A stretch of 60,231 bases of DNA from an uncultured Clostridium sp. Lineage in GTDB: Bacteria; Bacillota; Clostridia; TANB77; CAG-508. The notes below the pieces were generated by a model. That model worked only from the letters and a program-made list of their open reading frames with translations. It was not told the DNA's origin and did not search any database. The translations under genes and the position numbers were made by a program. This document shows, piece by piece, positions 34,921 to 44,299 of this stretch. The first letter of the stretch is position 1. Every line of letters starts with the position of its first letter. The stretch lies in assembly GCA_902496295.1 (NCBI GenBank), contig CABVAF010000006.1:1-60231 (forward strand), read 5' to 3'.

Positions 34921-36318
34921 ATGAATAATAAAAAAACTATAAAATTTTATGTTGCTCTTTGGCTTGCAAAATTTTCAACTAAGGTTTTAAAAATATTAAA
35001 AAGAAATGCTACATCATTTCCAGGAGACTTAGCGATAAAAATATGCCCTAATTTTTTAGGAATGCTAGAAAAGCCAGAGACAATAATTGGAGTAACAGGA
35101 ACAAATGGCAAAACTACAGTATCAAATATGATAAATGACATTTTAATAGATAATGGATATGACCTAGTAAACAACAAATACGGGTCAAATATAGACAGAG
35201 GTATAACTACAACATTAATTAATGCAGCAAATTTGCGTGGACAAACTAAGAAAAAGTTAGCAGTTCTTGAAATAGACGAAAGAAGTGCTAATAAAGTATA
35301 TCCATATTTAACGCCAAATTATTTAATTTGCACAAATATTTTTAGAGATTCATTAATGAGAAATGGACATACAGAATTTATAGCAGATATTTTAGATAAA
35401 TACATTCCAAAAGAAACAATAATGGTAGAAAATGCAGATGATTTAATATGTTCACATATTGCAGAAGAAAATAAAAAGATATATTTTGGAATAGATAGAC
35501 TAGAAACTGACACAGAAAATTTTGAAAACAAAACAAGAGACATTATAGTATGTCCAAAATGTTATTCAAAATTAGAATACGATTATGTAAGATACCACCA
35601 CATAGGAAAAGCACATTGCCCAAATTGTGATTATAAAACACCAGAGGCAGATTATTTAGCAACAAAACTAGACTTAACTAACATGAGAATGGAAGTAAAA
35701 ACACCAAATGGTAAAGAAAATTATACACTAGTAACAAATAACATAATTAACATTTATAATATACTAGCTGTTGTCGCATTACTTAAAGAATTTGGGTTAA
35801 GTTATGAACAGATAAATAAATCACTTGCTAAATTAAAAATAGTAGAAACAAGGTTTAGTGACGAAAGTTATAATGGAATAAGAATAGTAACACATTTAGC
35901 AAAAGGAATGAACCCAATTGCATGTTCAAGAGCTTTTGATTATGCAAGAAAAGAGCCAGGTAATAAAGCAGTTATAGTAATAGTTGATGACTTACACGAA
36001 GAAAAATTTGGTTCAGAGAATACAACATGGCAGTATGATACAGACTATGAGTTTTTAAATGATGATTCAATAAAACAAGTAATAGTAGCAGGACCAAGGT
36101 ATTTAGACTCTAAAGTAAGACTTCTTATGGCAGGTGTACCAAGTGAAAAAATAGTATGTAAAAAGGATGAAATAGAAGCAACACAAGGACTAAGCTTAGA
36201 TAATATTGATTCTGTATTTATTCTTCATGACTTATACTCAATAGAAGAAACTAAGAACATAAAAAATACAGTAAAACAATTAATAGATAAGAAAGGAAAC
36301 GAGTCAAATGAAAATTGA
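34921..36318 (+). CDS. murT: MurT-like Mur ligase (lipid II amidation complex)
   Basis: A 465-residue protein. The Mur ligase ATP loop is GVTGTNGKTT (57-66). Four cysteines C211, C214, C233 and C236 form the zinc ribbon that is a hallmark of MurT, and the C-terminal DUF1727 domain contains VIVDDLHEEKFGSENTTWQYD with the conserved acidic residues. With GatD, MurT amidates the D-glutamate of lipid II to D-isoglutamine in Gram-positive bacteria. The gatD-like gene overlaps its end by 11 bases, showing coupling. AAGGAG precedes the ATG. Identification is firm, although the partner looks catalytically altered. Confidence 0.93.
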   Translation: MNNKKTIKFYVALWLAKFSTKVLKILKRNATSFPGDLAIKICPNFLGMLEKPETIIGVTGTNGKTTVSNMINDILIDNGYDLVNNKYGSNIDRGITTTLINAANLRGQTKKKLAVLEIDERSANKVYPYLTPNYLICTNIFRDSLMRNGHTEFIADILDKYIPKETIMVENADDLICSHIAEENKKIYFGIDRLETDTENFENKTRDIIVCPKCYSKLEYDYVRYHHIGKAHCPNCDYKTPEADYLATKLDLTNMRMEVKTPNGKENYTLVTNNIINIYNILAVVALLKEFGLSYEQINKSLAKLKIVETRFSDESYNGIRIVTHLAKGMNPIACSRAFDYARKEPGNKAVIVIVDDLHEEKFGSENTTWQYDTDYEFLNDDSIKQVIVAGPRYLDSKVRLLMAGVPSEKIVCKKDEIEATQGLSLDNIDSVFILHDLYSIEETKNIKNTVKQLIDKKGNESNEN

Positions 36319-37054
36319 GGTTTTATTTCCAGAAGTTGCAAACTTATATGGTGATTTAAGTAATATAGATTATTTAAAAAAATGCTTAGATAATAATGTA
36401 GAAGTTATAGAAACATCGTTAAACGATGAGCCAGCTTTTGCAAAACAAGATGATATAAATTTAATATTTATGGCAGGAATGACAGAGAAAAGTCAAGAAA
36501 TAGTCATAAAAAAATTAAAGCCATATGCAGATAGAATAGAAGATTTAGTATCAAATGGACAACCTGTTTTATTAACTGGAAATGCATTAGAAATTTTAGG
36601 AAAATTTATAGAAAATGAAGATGAAAGTCAAATAAGAGCAGTTGGATTATATCATTTTTATGCACACAGAGATATGATGCATAGATATAGTGGATATTAT
36701 TTAGGAAAACATAATGGAATTGATATAGTAGGCTTTAAAGCACAATTCACAACAACATATGGAAATAATGACGAATGTTATTTTTCAGAAACTGAATTAG
36801 GAATGGGAATAAATATTGGAACAAAGTATGAAGGGGTACAAAAAAATAATTTAATTGGAACATCTATTTTAGGGCCAATACTTATTTTAAATCCACTATT
36901 TACTAAAGAATTGCTAAAAACCATGGGTGTAAGAGAACCAAAATTAGCATATGAAGAAGAGGTTATGGCAGCCTATAATGAGAGACTAAAGAAGTTCAAG
37001 AAAATGGCAGAAAAAGAGAAGAAAGATAAAAAGGAAAAAGAAAAAAAGAGATAA
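36308..37054 (+). CDS. gatD: GatD-like glutamine amidotransferase, catalytic Cys and His absent
   Basis: A 248-residue protein of the CobB/CobQ-like amidotransferase class, with the GatD start (LFPEVANLYGDLSNIDYLKK) and RAVGLYHF and FKAQFTTTYGN core segments. In known GatD the nucleophile lies in a CGGYQ-type motif; here the same place reads LLTGNALEILG (88-98) with glycine where cysteine is expected. The histidine of the GTYxHGP motif is replaced too: GTSILGP (184-190). So it should not hydrolyse glutamine by the usual mechanism. It could be a scaffold, use free ammonia, or have a different role. The last 25 residues are a Lys/Glu tail. The gene overlaps murT by 11 bases. Confidence 0.85.
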   Translation: MKIEVLFPEVANLYGDLSNIDYLKKCLDNNVEVIETSLNDEPAFAKQDDINLIFMAGMTEKSQEIVIKKLKPYADRIEDLVSNGQPVLLTGNALEILGKFIENEDESQIRAVGLYHFYAHRDMMHRYSGYYLGKHNGIDIVGFKAQFTTTYGNNDECYFSETELGMGINIGTKYEGVQKNNLIGTSILGPILILNPLFTKELLKTMGVREPKLAYEEEVMAAYNERLKKFKKMAEKEKKDKKEKEKKR

Positions 37055-37119
37055 TAGTATATACAAGTGTCTACAAATTAAAAAGTATAAAATTTAAAAT
37101 TATAATTGTTATTTAAGAT

Positions 37120-37147
37120 ACAGCCCTCACAGCATAGTGAGGGCTGT
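37120..37147. terminator. hairpin after gatD
   Basis: ACAGCCCTCAC (37120-37130) pairs perfectly with GTGAGGGCTGT (37137-37147). It is GC-rich for this genome and lies 65 bases after the stop, but no T-run follows on the + strand, so termination may need help. The remaining gap to rlmN holds no gene. Confidence 0.6.
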
Positions 37148-37331
37148 AAAAGGTTATATCTACTGGTATAAAACACATTATCTTTTAAAACAAAAATTTA
37201 TGAATAATAGCGAAACATACAATAATAAAAGCATTCAATATTAATAAATAGAACTTGCTTTTTTATTAGCGTTGTGGTATAAATATGTTGACATAGTATA
37301 ATACCAAAATTGTCTAAAAAGGAAAGGCAAA

Positions 37332-38357
37332 ATGAAAAATATTAAAGATTACAATTTAGAAGATTTAAAACAAGAAATGCTATATATAGGAGAGAAGCCA
37401 TATAGAGCAGAACAAATATTTAAGTGGATATATATAGACAAAGTACAATCATTTGAAGAAATGACAAATTTATCATTAGAACTTAGAAAAAAGCTAGAAG
37501 AAAATTATACAATGTGTAATTTTAAAATATTAAAAAAACAAGAATCTTCAGATGGAACAAAAAAATATCTATTTGATGTTTTAGATGGAAATGCAATAGA
37601 AACTGTTCTTATGGAATATAATAGTTGGAAAACGATATGCGTTTCTTCACAAATTGGATGCAAAATGGGATGCAAGTTCTGCGCTTCAACAGGTATACCA
37701 TTTATAAGAGATTTAACAGCAGGAGAAATTGTAGAACAAATATTAGCAGTAGAACAAGATATAAAAGATAGAATATCAAATGTAGTTTTTATGGGAATAG
37801 GAGAACCACTAGACAATTACAATAATGTAATAAAAGCTATAAAGATTATAAATAACCAAAAAGGTATAAATATAGGTGCTAGACATATTAGTGTTTCAAC
37901 AAGTGGTTTAGTTCCAAGAATATACGACTTAGCAAATGAGAATATTCAATGCACATTATCAATATCACTTCATGCAACTACAGACGAAAAAAGAAGTAGC
38001 ATGATGCCAGTAAATAATAGGTATAACATAAAAGAATTAATGCAAGCATGTAGAGACTATATAAAAATAACTAATAAAAGAATTTCATTTGAATATGCGC
38101 TAGCAAAAGATAATAATGACAATTTAGACGATGCAAGAGAGTTGGTAAATTTATTAAAAGGTATGTTATGCCATGTTAATTTAATACCAATAAATAAAAT
38201 AGAAAACGGAAAATTTACAAAAAGCTCTAACGAAAATATTATTAAATTTAGAGATTATTTAAATGAACATGGAATTGTTGCAACCATAAGAAGAGAGCTA
38301 GGGTCTGATATAGATGCAGCATGTGGACAACTTAGAAGAAAGAATCTCAAAGAATAG
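37332..38357 (+). CDS. rlmN: dual-specificity 23S rRNA/tRNA adenine-C2 methyltransferase RlmN
   Basis: A 341-residue radical SAM protein. The cluster motif is C110-x3-C114-x2-C117 (QIGCKMGCKFCAST), and the second catalytic cysteine is C331 in DAACGQLRR near the end; both are required for the ping-pong methyl transfer. It methylates A2503 of 23S rRNA and A37 of some tRNAs. It is followed 8 bases later by prpC, the order found in many Firmicutes. Identification is secure. Confidence 0.97.
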   Translation: MKNIKDYNLEDLKQEMLYIGEKPYRAEQIFKWIYIDKVQSFEEMTNLSLELRKKLEENYTMCNFKILKKQESSDGTKKYLFDVLDGNAIETVLMEYNSWKTICVSSQIGCKMGCKFCASTGIPFIRDLTAGEIVEQILAVEQDIKDRISNVVFMGIGEPLDNYNNVIKAIKIINNQKGINIGARHISVSTSGLVPRIYDLANENIQCTLSISLHATTDEKRSSMMPVNNRYNIKELMQACRDYIKITNKRISFEYALAKDNNDNLDDARELVNLLKGMLCHVNLIPINKIENGKFTKSSNENIIKFRDYLNEHGIVATIRRELGSDIDAACGQLRRKNLKE

Positions 38358-38365
38358 GAGGAAAT

Positions 38366-39133
38366 ATGCAGGTATTTGCAAAAACAGACATAGGAAAGGC
38401 TAGAGACAATAATCAAGACTTTTATTATATTTCGAATTCAGAAGATGTTCCAGGAATATATATATTAGCAGATGGAATGGGTGGATATAATGGAGGAGAA
38501 ATTGCAAGTAGAATGGCAGCAGAAGCTTCAAGTAGTTATATAAAATCTAACTTTGAGAAAATGCTAGAAACAATTAAAGAAAGAAAACAAGAAGAAGACA
38601 ATAAAAACATAGAAAAAGATGAAATATTAAAATTGCTTAAGTCAAGTATACAATATGCAAATATGGTAGTGTATGAAGAATCAAAAAAAAATCCAGAATT
38701 AGAAGGAATGGGTACTACTTTAGATGTATCGTTAATATATAATAATAAGATATATATTGGACATATTGGAGACAGTAGAGTTTATAGAATTAGAAACAAA
38801 GTTATGCGTAAGCTTACAAAAGATCATAGCTATGTACAACAATTGTTAGAAGATAAAAAAATAACTAGACAAGAGGCTATACATCATCCAAAAAAGAATA
38901 TGCTTACAAAAGCTTTAGGATGTACATCTTACATAGACCCAGACTTAAGAGCAAGAGTAATTAATAAAAATGATATTATATTAATGTGTTCTGATGGATT
39001 AACTAATATGGTTTCAGAAGAAGAGATATATCAAATTACCAAGGAAAATCCAAAAGAGGCAGTAAATAATTTAATTATGCTAGCAAATAATAATGGTGGA
39101 TATGACAATATTACGGTCTTAATAATTATGTGA
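38366..39133 (+). CDS. prpC: PP2C-type Ser/Thr protein phosphatase
   Basis: A 255-residue PP2C phosphatase. Metal-binding acidic motifs are seen in order: RDNNQDFYY (start), LADGMGGYNGGE, GDSRVYRI and MCSDGLTNMV, then GGYDNITVLII at the end. It dephosphorylates targets of the adjacent PrkC kinase. An AGGAGG site lies before the ATG and the stop codon overlaps the region just ahead of prkC, so the two are cotranscribed. Length and motifs are normal for PrpC/Stp. Confidence 0.95.
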   Translation: MQVFAKTDIGKARDNNQDFYYISNSEDVPGIYILADGMGGYNGGEIASRMAAEASSSYIKSNFEKMLETIKERKQEEDNKNIEKDEILKLLKSSIQYANMVVYEESKKNPELEGMGTTLDVSLIYNNKIYIGHIGDSRVYRIRNKVMRKLTKDHSYVQQLLEDKKITRQEAIHHPKKNMLTKALGCTSYIDPDLRARVINKNDIILMCSDGLTNMVSEEEIYQITKENPKEAVNNLIMLANNNGGYDNITVLIIM

Positions 39134-39147
39134 GGAGAGAATTAAAG

Positions 39148-41154
39148 ATGAATTTAGTTGGAAGAGTAATAGGTAATCGATACGAAATTATAGAGAAAAT
39201 CGGCGAAGGTGGAATGGCAACTGTTTACAAAGCAAAATGCAATATACTAAAAAGATATGTGGCTGTTAAGGTTTTAAGAGATGAATTTACAACAGATGAA
39301 GAATTTATAAAAAGATTTAATACAGAAGCACAATCAGCTGCAAGTTTAACACATCCAAATATAGTTTCTATTTATGATGTAGGTCATGAAGAAAATATAT
39401 ATTATATAGTAATGGAATTAGTTCAAGGAAAAACATTAAAAGATATTATAAACGAAGATGGAGCACTTCCTTGGAAATGGACACTTAATGTTTCAATACA
39501 AGTTGCATCCGCATTAGAAATGGCACATAAAAATAATATAGTACATAGAGACATAAAGCCACATAACATTATAATTACAGAGGATGGAATTGCAAAAGTT
39601 ACAGACTTTGGAATAGCTAAAGCTGTTTCAAACTCTACAATAACAGCATTTGGAACGACTATTGGTTCAGTACATTATTTTTCTCCAGAACATGCAAGAG
39701 GGGGGTATACAGATGCAAAATCTGACTTATATTCACTAGGAGTAGTAATGTATGAAATGTTAACAGGTAGAGTTCCATTTGATGCAGATACACCTGTTTC
39801 AATTGCACTAAAACATATGCAAGAAAAGCCAATAGAACCAATAAAATTAAATCCAACAATTCCATATGCAGTTAATAAAATAATAATGAAAGCAATGGAA
39901 AAGGACCCTAATGAAAGATATCAAAGTGCTACAGAAATGTTAAAAGATTTAAGCATGGCGTTAAAAAATCCAGAAGGAGATTTCGTAGAACAAAAAGACT
40001 TCACAAATCAATATACACAAAGAATTCCTACATTAGGAGAACAAGACTATGCTAGAAATGAAGAAAGTTATAGTGATGAGGAAGAAGAGCAAGAAGAAAA
40101 TGGAAAGAAGATGAGCAAAAAGAAGAAAGCTATACTAATAACTTCAATTATTATAGGAATTATATTAATACCAATAATAGGATTTTTCGGAACAAAAGCT
40201 CTTATGGATATGGGGGTCCCAAAAGATGTAGAGCTTCCTAACTTAGTAGGCAAGACAATAGAAGAAGCTAACGAAGAGTTAAAAGATACAGACATTAAGT
40301 TAGAACAAACAGAAGAATTTAATGCAGAAGTAGAAGCAGGAAAAATTATTTCACAAGATCCACCATTTGTAGATGGATATACAGTAAAAGAAAATTCAAC
40401 TATAAAGATAGTAGTAAGTAAAGGAACAGAAAAGGTTATAGTTGAAAACTTAAAAGGTAAGACATATGAAGAAGCGGCACAAATATTAGATAAAGCAAAC
40501 TTAAAAGTAGAAAAAGTTGATCAAACTAGTCAAACGGTAGAAGCTGGAATAGTAATAGACCAAGAACCAGGAGCAGACGAAGAAGTAAATGCAGGAGATA
40601 CTGTTAAACTATATGTAAGTAGTGGAACTGGAATAAAACAAGTTGAGGTTGAGAATGTTGTAGGAAAGACAGAAGAAGAGGCAACATCAATATTAACTAA
40701 AGCAGGATTAAAAGTAAATGTTGGATATAAAGAAGATTCAAGCAAAACAACAGATACAGTACTAAGTCAAGACCCAGCAGCAGGAGAGAAAATAGACGAA
40801 GGCTCAACAGTAACAATTGTGGTAAACACATATAGAAAGCCACAAACCGCAATTATATATGTAAATGTAAAAAGTTTAGTTCCTGCTAGTCTTCAAGGTA
40901 CAGACACAACAAATACAACAACTGGAGAATCAGCAAAAGAAGTACAAGTACAACTTACAATAGGTGAAGGAAAAACAGAAACAAGAACAACAAGTGCAAG
41001 TGAAGATAATCTTGCAATAGAAATACAAGGTAATGGACAGGTAGAGTTATCACTAAAAATAAGCAATCCAAACAACTCTAATGATGTATATTATCAAAGT
41101 AGTGGAAATAAAACATTTGACTTTGACACACAAACTTCATATACATTTAAATAA
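39148..41154 (+). CDS. prkC: Ser/Thr protein kinase with three PASTA repeats
   Basis: The ATG at 39148 follows GAGGAGA; a GTG at 39130 overlaps that site and was rejected. Of 668 residues, the first about 265 form a Hanks-type kinase: GEGGMATVYKA loop, VAVKVL lysine, HRDIKPHN catalytic loop, DFGIAKA. A single membrane helix lies at about 328-350 after a Lys-rich linker. Outside are three PASTA repeats (about 360-570, each starting VELPNLVGKT-like or VENVVGKT-like), which bind muropeptides, then a Thr/Asn-rich C-terminal domain. It senses cell-wall fragments, controlling growth and spore germination in relatives. rsgA, normally next, is absent; rpe follows. Confidence 0.96.
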   Translation: MNLVGRVIGNRYEIIEKIGEGGMATVYKAKCNILKRYVAVKVLRDEFTTDEEFIKRFNTEAQSAASLTHPNIVSIYDVGHEENIYYIVMELVQGKTLKDIINEDGALPWKWTLNVSIQVASALEMAHKNNIVHRDIKPHNIIITEDGIAKVTDFGIAKAVSNSTITAFGTTIGSVHYFSPEHARGGYTDAKSDLYSLGVVMYEMLTGRVPFDADTPVSIALKHMQEKPIEPIKLNPTIPYAVNKIIMKAMEKDPNERYQSATEMLKDLSMALKNPEGDFVEQKDFTNQYTQRIPTLGEQDYARNEESYSDEEEEQEENGKKMSKKKKAILITSIIIGIILIPIIGFFGTKALMDMGVPKDVELPNLVGKTIEEANEELKDTDIKLEQTEEFNAEVEAGKIISQDPPFVDGYTVKENSTIKIVVSKGTEKVIVENLKGKTYEEAAQILDKANLKVEKVDQTSQTVEAGIVIDQEPGADEEVNAGDTVKLYVSSGTGIKQVEVENVVGKTEEEATSILTKAGLKVNVGYKEDSSKTTDTVLSQDPAAGEKIDEGSTVTIVVNTYRKPQTAIIYVNVKSLVPASLQGTDTTNTTTGESAKEVQVQLTIGEGKTETRTTSASEDNLAIEIQGNGQVELSLKISNPNNSNDVYYQSSGNKTFDFDTQTSYTFK

Positions 41155-41168
41155 ACGGAGGAATAAAT

Positions 41169-41828
41169 ATGGTAGAAATATCAGCATCTGTATTAGGATT
41201 AAAAGAAACAAATGCTATAAAACAATTATATGATTTAGAAGTTTCAGGAATAAATTACTTTCATATAGATGTAATGGATGGAGAATTTGTAAAAAATAAT
41301 ACTGTAGATAGAATGATAGAATATTGTGAATATTTAAATAGTATAAGTTTATTACCATTAGATGTGCATTTAATGGTAAAAGATATAAAAGAATATGTAA
41401 ATAAATTTATAGTATTTGAACCTAATAATATTACATTTCATTTAGAAGCGTGTAAAGATGAAAACGAAGTAATGGAGCTAATAAAATACATTAAAGATAA
41501 TAATTGCAAAGTAGGTATGTCAATTAGTCCTAAAACAAATATAGAAGAAATATACAAATATCTACCATATATTCACAATTGCTTAGTAATGACAGTAGAA
41601 CCAGGAGAAGGTGGGCAAGCATTAATACCTGAGACAATAGAAAAAATAAATAAATTATATAAATATGTTAAAGAAAATGAAATAGATATAGACATTGAAG
41701 CAGATGGTGGAATAAATTTGCAAACTTCAAGTAAAGCTAAAGAAGCCGGAGCTACTATCCTTGTAGCAGGTACGTCAATAGTTCAATCAGATAATTATAC
41801 TGAAACAGTTAAAAAATTGAAAGAATAA
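41169..41828 (+). CDS. rpe: ribulose-phosphate 3-epimerase family protein
   Basis: A 219-residue TIM-barrel protein. Family motifs: ISASVLGLK at the N terminus, INYFHIDVMDGEFV and LDVHLMV with metal ligands, FHLEA, VMTVEPGEGGQ, and ADGGINLQ followed by VAGTSIV. The usual PGFGGQ is PGEGGQ and VDGGI is ADGGI, minor changes, so close specificity is not guaranteed. It interconverts ribulose 5-phosphate and xylulose 5-phosphate. Its place after prkC matches the Bacillus prpC-prkC-rsgA-rpe order with rsgA lost. CGGAGGA precedes the ATG. Confidence 0.9.
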   Translation: MVEISASVLGLKETNAIKQLYDLEVSGINYFHIDVMDGEFVKNNTVDRMIEYCEYLNSISLLPLDVHLMVKDIKEYVNKFIVFEPNNITFHLEACKDENEVMELIKYIKDNNCKVGMSISPKTNIEEIYKYLPYIHNCLVMTVEPGEGGQALIPETIEKINKLYKYVKENEIDIDIEADGGINLQTSSKAKEAGATILVAGTSIVQSDNYTETVKKLKE

Positions 41829-41838
41829 AGATTAAATA

Positions 41839-41877
41839 AAAAATTATCTCTCGAATAAATCGAGAGATAATTTTTTA
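41839..41877. terminator. bidirectional terminator after rpe
   Basis: AAAAAATTATCTCTCGA (41839-41855) and TCGAGAGATAATTTTTT (41861-41877), a perfect 17-bp stem with a 5-nt loop between convergent genes. Confidence 0.92.
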
Positions 41878-41892
41878 TTTCTTTATTTTCTT

Positions 41893-43227
41893 TTATTCTT
41901 TTTTTGGTTTGTCAGACTTTTTTGATTTCTTTTCAGACTTAGCACTTTTTTCACTTTTATCTTCTTTTATTTTAGTTTCTTTTTTAGTAGAAGTTTCTGT
42001 ATTTGAGGTTTTATTATTTTCTATTTTTGACTCCTTATCTACCTTTTCAAATTTTTTGCTAAATATACTAACTAAAATAATACCAAATCCAACGACTGTA
42101 AAGAATATCTTTGCATATCCACCAACTGCTGGAATTATTGTTATACCATACATTACTAAAGCAGAAAGTGCAGCAAATAAAGCTAGTTGCCATTTCTTTT
42201 CTAACTTAAACTTATCAACAAAGTATTTTGCAATTGCAATTGCAAAAAATGAAAAGCTAAGAGAAACTAAAACACCATAAATAACTGCAAGAACGCAAGC
42301 TAAAGGTAATGTTATTGTTAATGTCATAAGAAGGACTGCAATAAATGGAATTACAACAATACCTAAAATACCAATACCTGATGTAGCAAATGGTCTTCCT
42401 ATTAAATTGTATTTTGCTCTATCTATAGTTTTTGGTGTAAAGAATATTAGGAATAATACAACAACTAAAACAAATACAATAGTAGCTACAAATCTAACAA
42501 TGTATTTTAAAACTAATTCACTAGTATCAATATTTGTTTCAATCTTTTTATAATTAACATCACCTTTAATTATTCCATCTGGAATATTAGCTTCATTAGC
42601 AGATGTGTAATTAAAAGAACCATATACTAGTGTTCTAGAATCATCTGGAAAAGTTAACTCATTTGCTGCTACAAAAACATCTCTTTGAACTCTACCTGAA
42701 AGACTAACTTTATTAGAATATGAAGCCATATCTCTATAAATAATAGCAGATTGACCGATTGTAAGGTTAGTTGAAAGAGAGTAAAGATTGTAAACAGTAC
42801 CATTAACAACTAATTCATTGGCAAGTACGAATAAGTTATTGTAAATAATGGCATTTTCATCAATAGTAACTTTATTACCCATTACAAATAAATCACCATT
42901 AATTTGCCCAGTTACATTAATTGTTTCTCCCATAGCAAAAGAATTACCGTCTACTAATTTACTTAATTCAAAGTTTTGACCTGATACTAAATAATCTGAT
43001 GCATAAATAGTGTCATCAGCAGAAGTTTCATTAGATGCTTCTTCATTGCTTGATTCGTCCTCATTAGAAGTATTTTCTGCACTTTCTTCATTTAAGCTTG
43101 TTGTAACAGCTTCACCCTCACTACTTCTTGCATTATCACCAGGAACTGTAGAAGCCATGCATGTAGTAGAAAATAGAATTATAAATGCAAAAGCAAATAC
43201 TAAAATTTTGTTTTTTAATTTACTCAT
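41893..43227 (-). CDS. secreted/membrane protein with a polymer-forming (bactofilin-like) domain
   Basis: A 444-residue protein: signal peptide (1-25, ending CMAS), an acidic Ser/Glu/Asn-rich linker (about 30-72), a repetitive beta-helix-like region (about 75-225) with INGDLFVMGNKVTI, IIYNNLFVLANELVV and GRVQRDVFVAANEL, resembling bactofilin-type polymer-forming folds, then about four membrane helices (about 238-385) and a long Lys/Glu tail (from about 392) probably inside the cell. It may shape the envelope or form a surface scaffold. It interrupts the rpe-spoVM-rpmB gene order seen in Bacillus. Function is inferred from fold only. Confidence 0.75.
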   Translation of the reverse strand: MSKLKNKILVFAFAFIILFSTTCMASTVPGDNARSSEGEAVTTSLNEESAENTSNEDESSNEEASNETSADDTIYASDYLVSGQNFELSKLVDGNSFAMGETINVTGQINGDLFVMGNKVTIDENAIIYNNLFVLANELVVNGTVYNLYSLSTNLTIGQSAIIYRDMASYSNKVSLSGRVQRDVFVAANELTFPDDSRTLVYGSFNYTSANEANIPDGIIKGDVNYKKIETNIDTSELVLKYIVRFVATIVFVLVVVLFLIFFTPKTIDRAKYNLIGRPFATSGIGILGIVVIPFIAVLLMTLTITLPLACVLAVIYGVLVSLSFSFFAIAIAKYFVDKFKLEKKWQLALFAALSALVMYGITIIPAVGGYAKIFFTVVGFGIILVSIFSKKFEKVDKESKIENNKTSNTETSTKKETKIKEDKSEKSAKSEKKSKKSDKPKKE

Positions 43228-43373
43228 AAAAATCTCCTTTCAATAAATTACATTAATAATATATAACGAAGAAATACCTTTGTCAAATATATTAATGTTG
43301 TTTATATAAAATATTAAACATTAAAATCTATTATTTAATATAATTTTATATTTAAAATAGTGTAATATTAAAA

Positions 43374-44012
43374 CTATTTTGTAGCTTCTTTAAAATATTT
43401 ACAATATTGCTTTACAGGGCATACATCACATTTTGGCTTAGCAGCAGTACAAGTGTTTCTACCATGCCACACAAGAACATGATTAACATCTTTGTAGTAT
43501 TTATTAGGAATAAGCTTTAATAAATCTTGTTCTATTTTAGTTGGTTCATTTTCAGAAGAAAGACCTATTCTGTTAGAAATTCTTCTAGCATGAGTATCCA
43601 CTGCAATTCCTTGTGGTTTATTAAAAGCTTCAAGCATAATCACATTTGCACTTTTTCTTCCAACTCCAGGAATAGACATAAGCTCTTCCATTGTTTCAGG
43701 TACTTTTCCTGAAAAGTCATTTACAATTTTTTCAGCTGCAAGTTTTAAATTTTTAGCCTTAGTTTTGTAAAATCCACATGGATGTATTAGTTCTTGTAAA
43801 TTTTCAATAGGCATATTTACAAAATCTATTGCATCTGGATATTTTGCAAAAATACTAGGAGTTGTTTTATTTACACGTTCATCTGTACATTGTGCAGACA
43901 AAACAACTGCAACTAGAATTTGAAATGGAGTTTTAAAATCTAAGCTACAAGTAGCATCTGGATAAAAATCTATTAAAGTTTTTACAATTTTTTCTGCATT
44001 TTGTTTGTTCAT
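43374..44012 (-). CDS. nth: endonuclease III
   Basis: A 212-residue protein with the HhH-GPD core SIPGVGRKSANVIML (catalytic lysine), the aspartate in VDTHARRI, and the four-cysteine Fe-S loop CTAAKPKCDVCPVKQYC at the end, all usual for EndoIII. It excises oxidised pyrimidines and nicks abasic DNA. It stands alone, converging on no partner, and is one of three base excision repair enzymes in the window. Confidence 0.96.
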   Translation of the reverse strand: MNKQNAEKIVKTLIDFYPDATCSLDFKTPFQILVAVVLSAQCTDERVNKTTPSIFAKYPDAIDFVNMPIENLQELIHPCGFYKTKAKNLKLAAEKIVNDFSGKVPETMEELMSIPGVGRKSANVIMLEAFNKPQGIAVDTHARRISNRIGLSSENEPTKIEQDLLKLIPNKYYKDVNHVLVWHGRNTCTAAKPKCDVCPVKQYCKYFKEATK

Positions 44013-44128
44013 AAAATGTTCAAATCCCTTCTAATTTAAATCTCAATTTACATACTAATTGTAATTCAAATATTCACGAAATGCAACATAAAATAATATA
44101 ATATAAATAACAAAGGAGGTAATAGATT

Positions 44129-44278
44129 ATGATAAATGCATTAAAAAAGACCATAGCAGTTTGCTTAATTGGGCTTGGTTTAGGAATATTACTAGTTCTA
44201 TTACTTCCAATATCAGGTTGGCTATTTACAATAGGAATAGTTATTATTGCTGTTGGGATTATGTGGATAACATGTTAA
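44129..44278 (+). CDS. 49-residue membrane protein upstream of spoVM
   Basis: A short frame from the ATG at 44129 (AAAGGAGGT site ahead) to TAA at 44276-44278. The product starts MINALKKTIAVCLIGLGLGI and contains two closely spaced hydrophobic helices with a short PISGW turn. No family is recognised. It lies 21 bases before the spoVM-like gene, so the two are likely cotranscribed; a sporulation or membrane role can be suspected from position only. Confidence 0.65.
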   Translation: MINALKKTIAVCLIGLGLGILLVLLLPISGWLFTIGIVIIAVGIMWITC

Positions 44279-44299
44279 GTAAAAAGGAGTGTGAAATAT

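Noticed and set aside
37272..37302. Interleaved GGTAT/ATACC and TATGT/ACATA repeats before rlmN as an operator
   Set aside because: The dyad does not hold when paired base by base; only short arms match, so it may be chance in AT-rich DNA.
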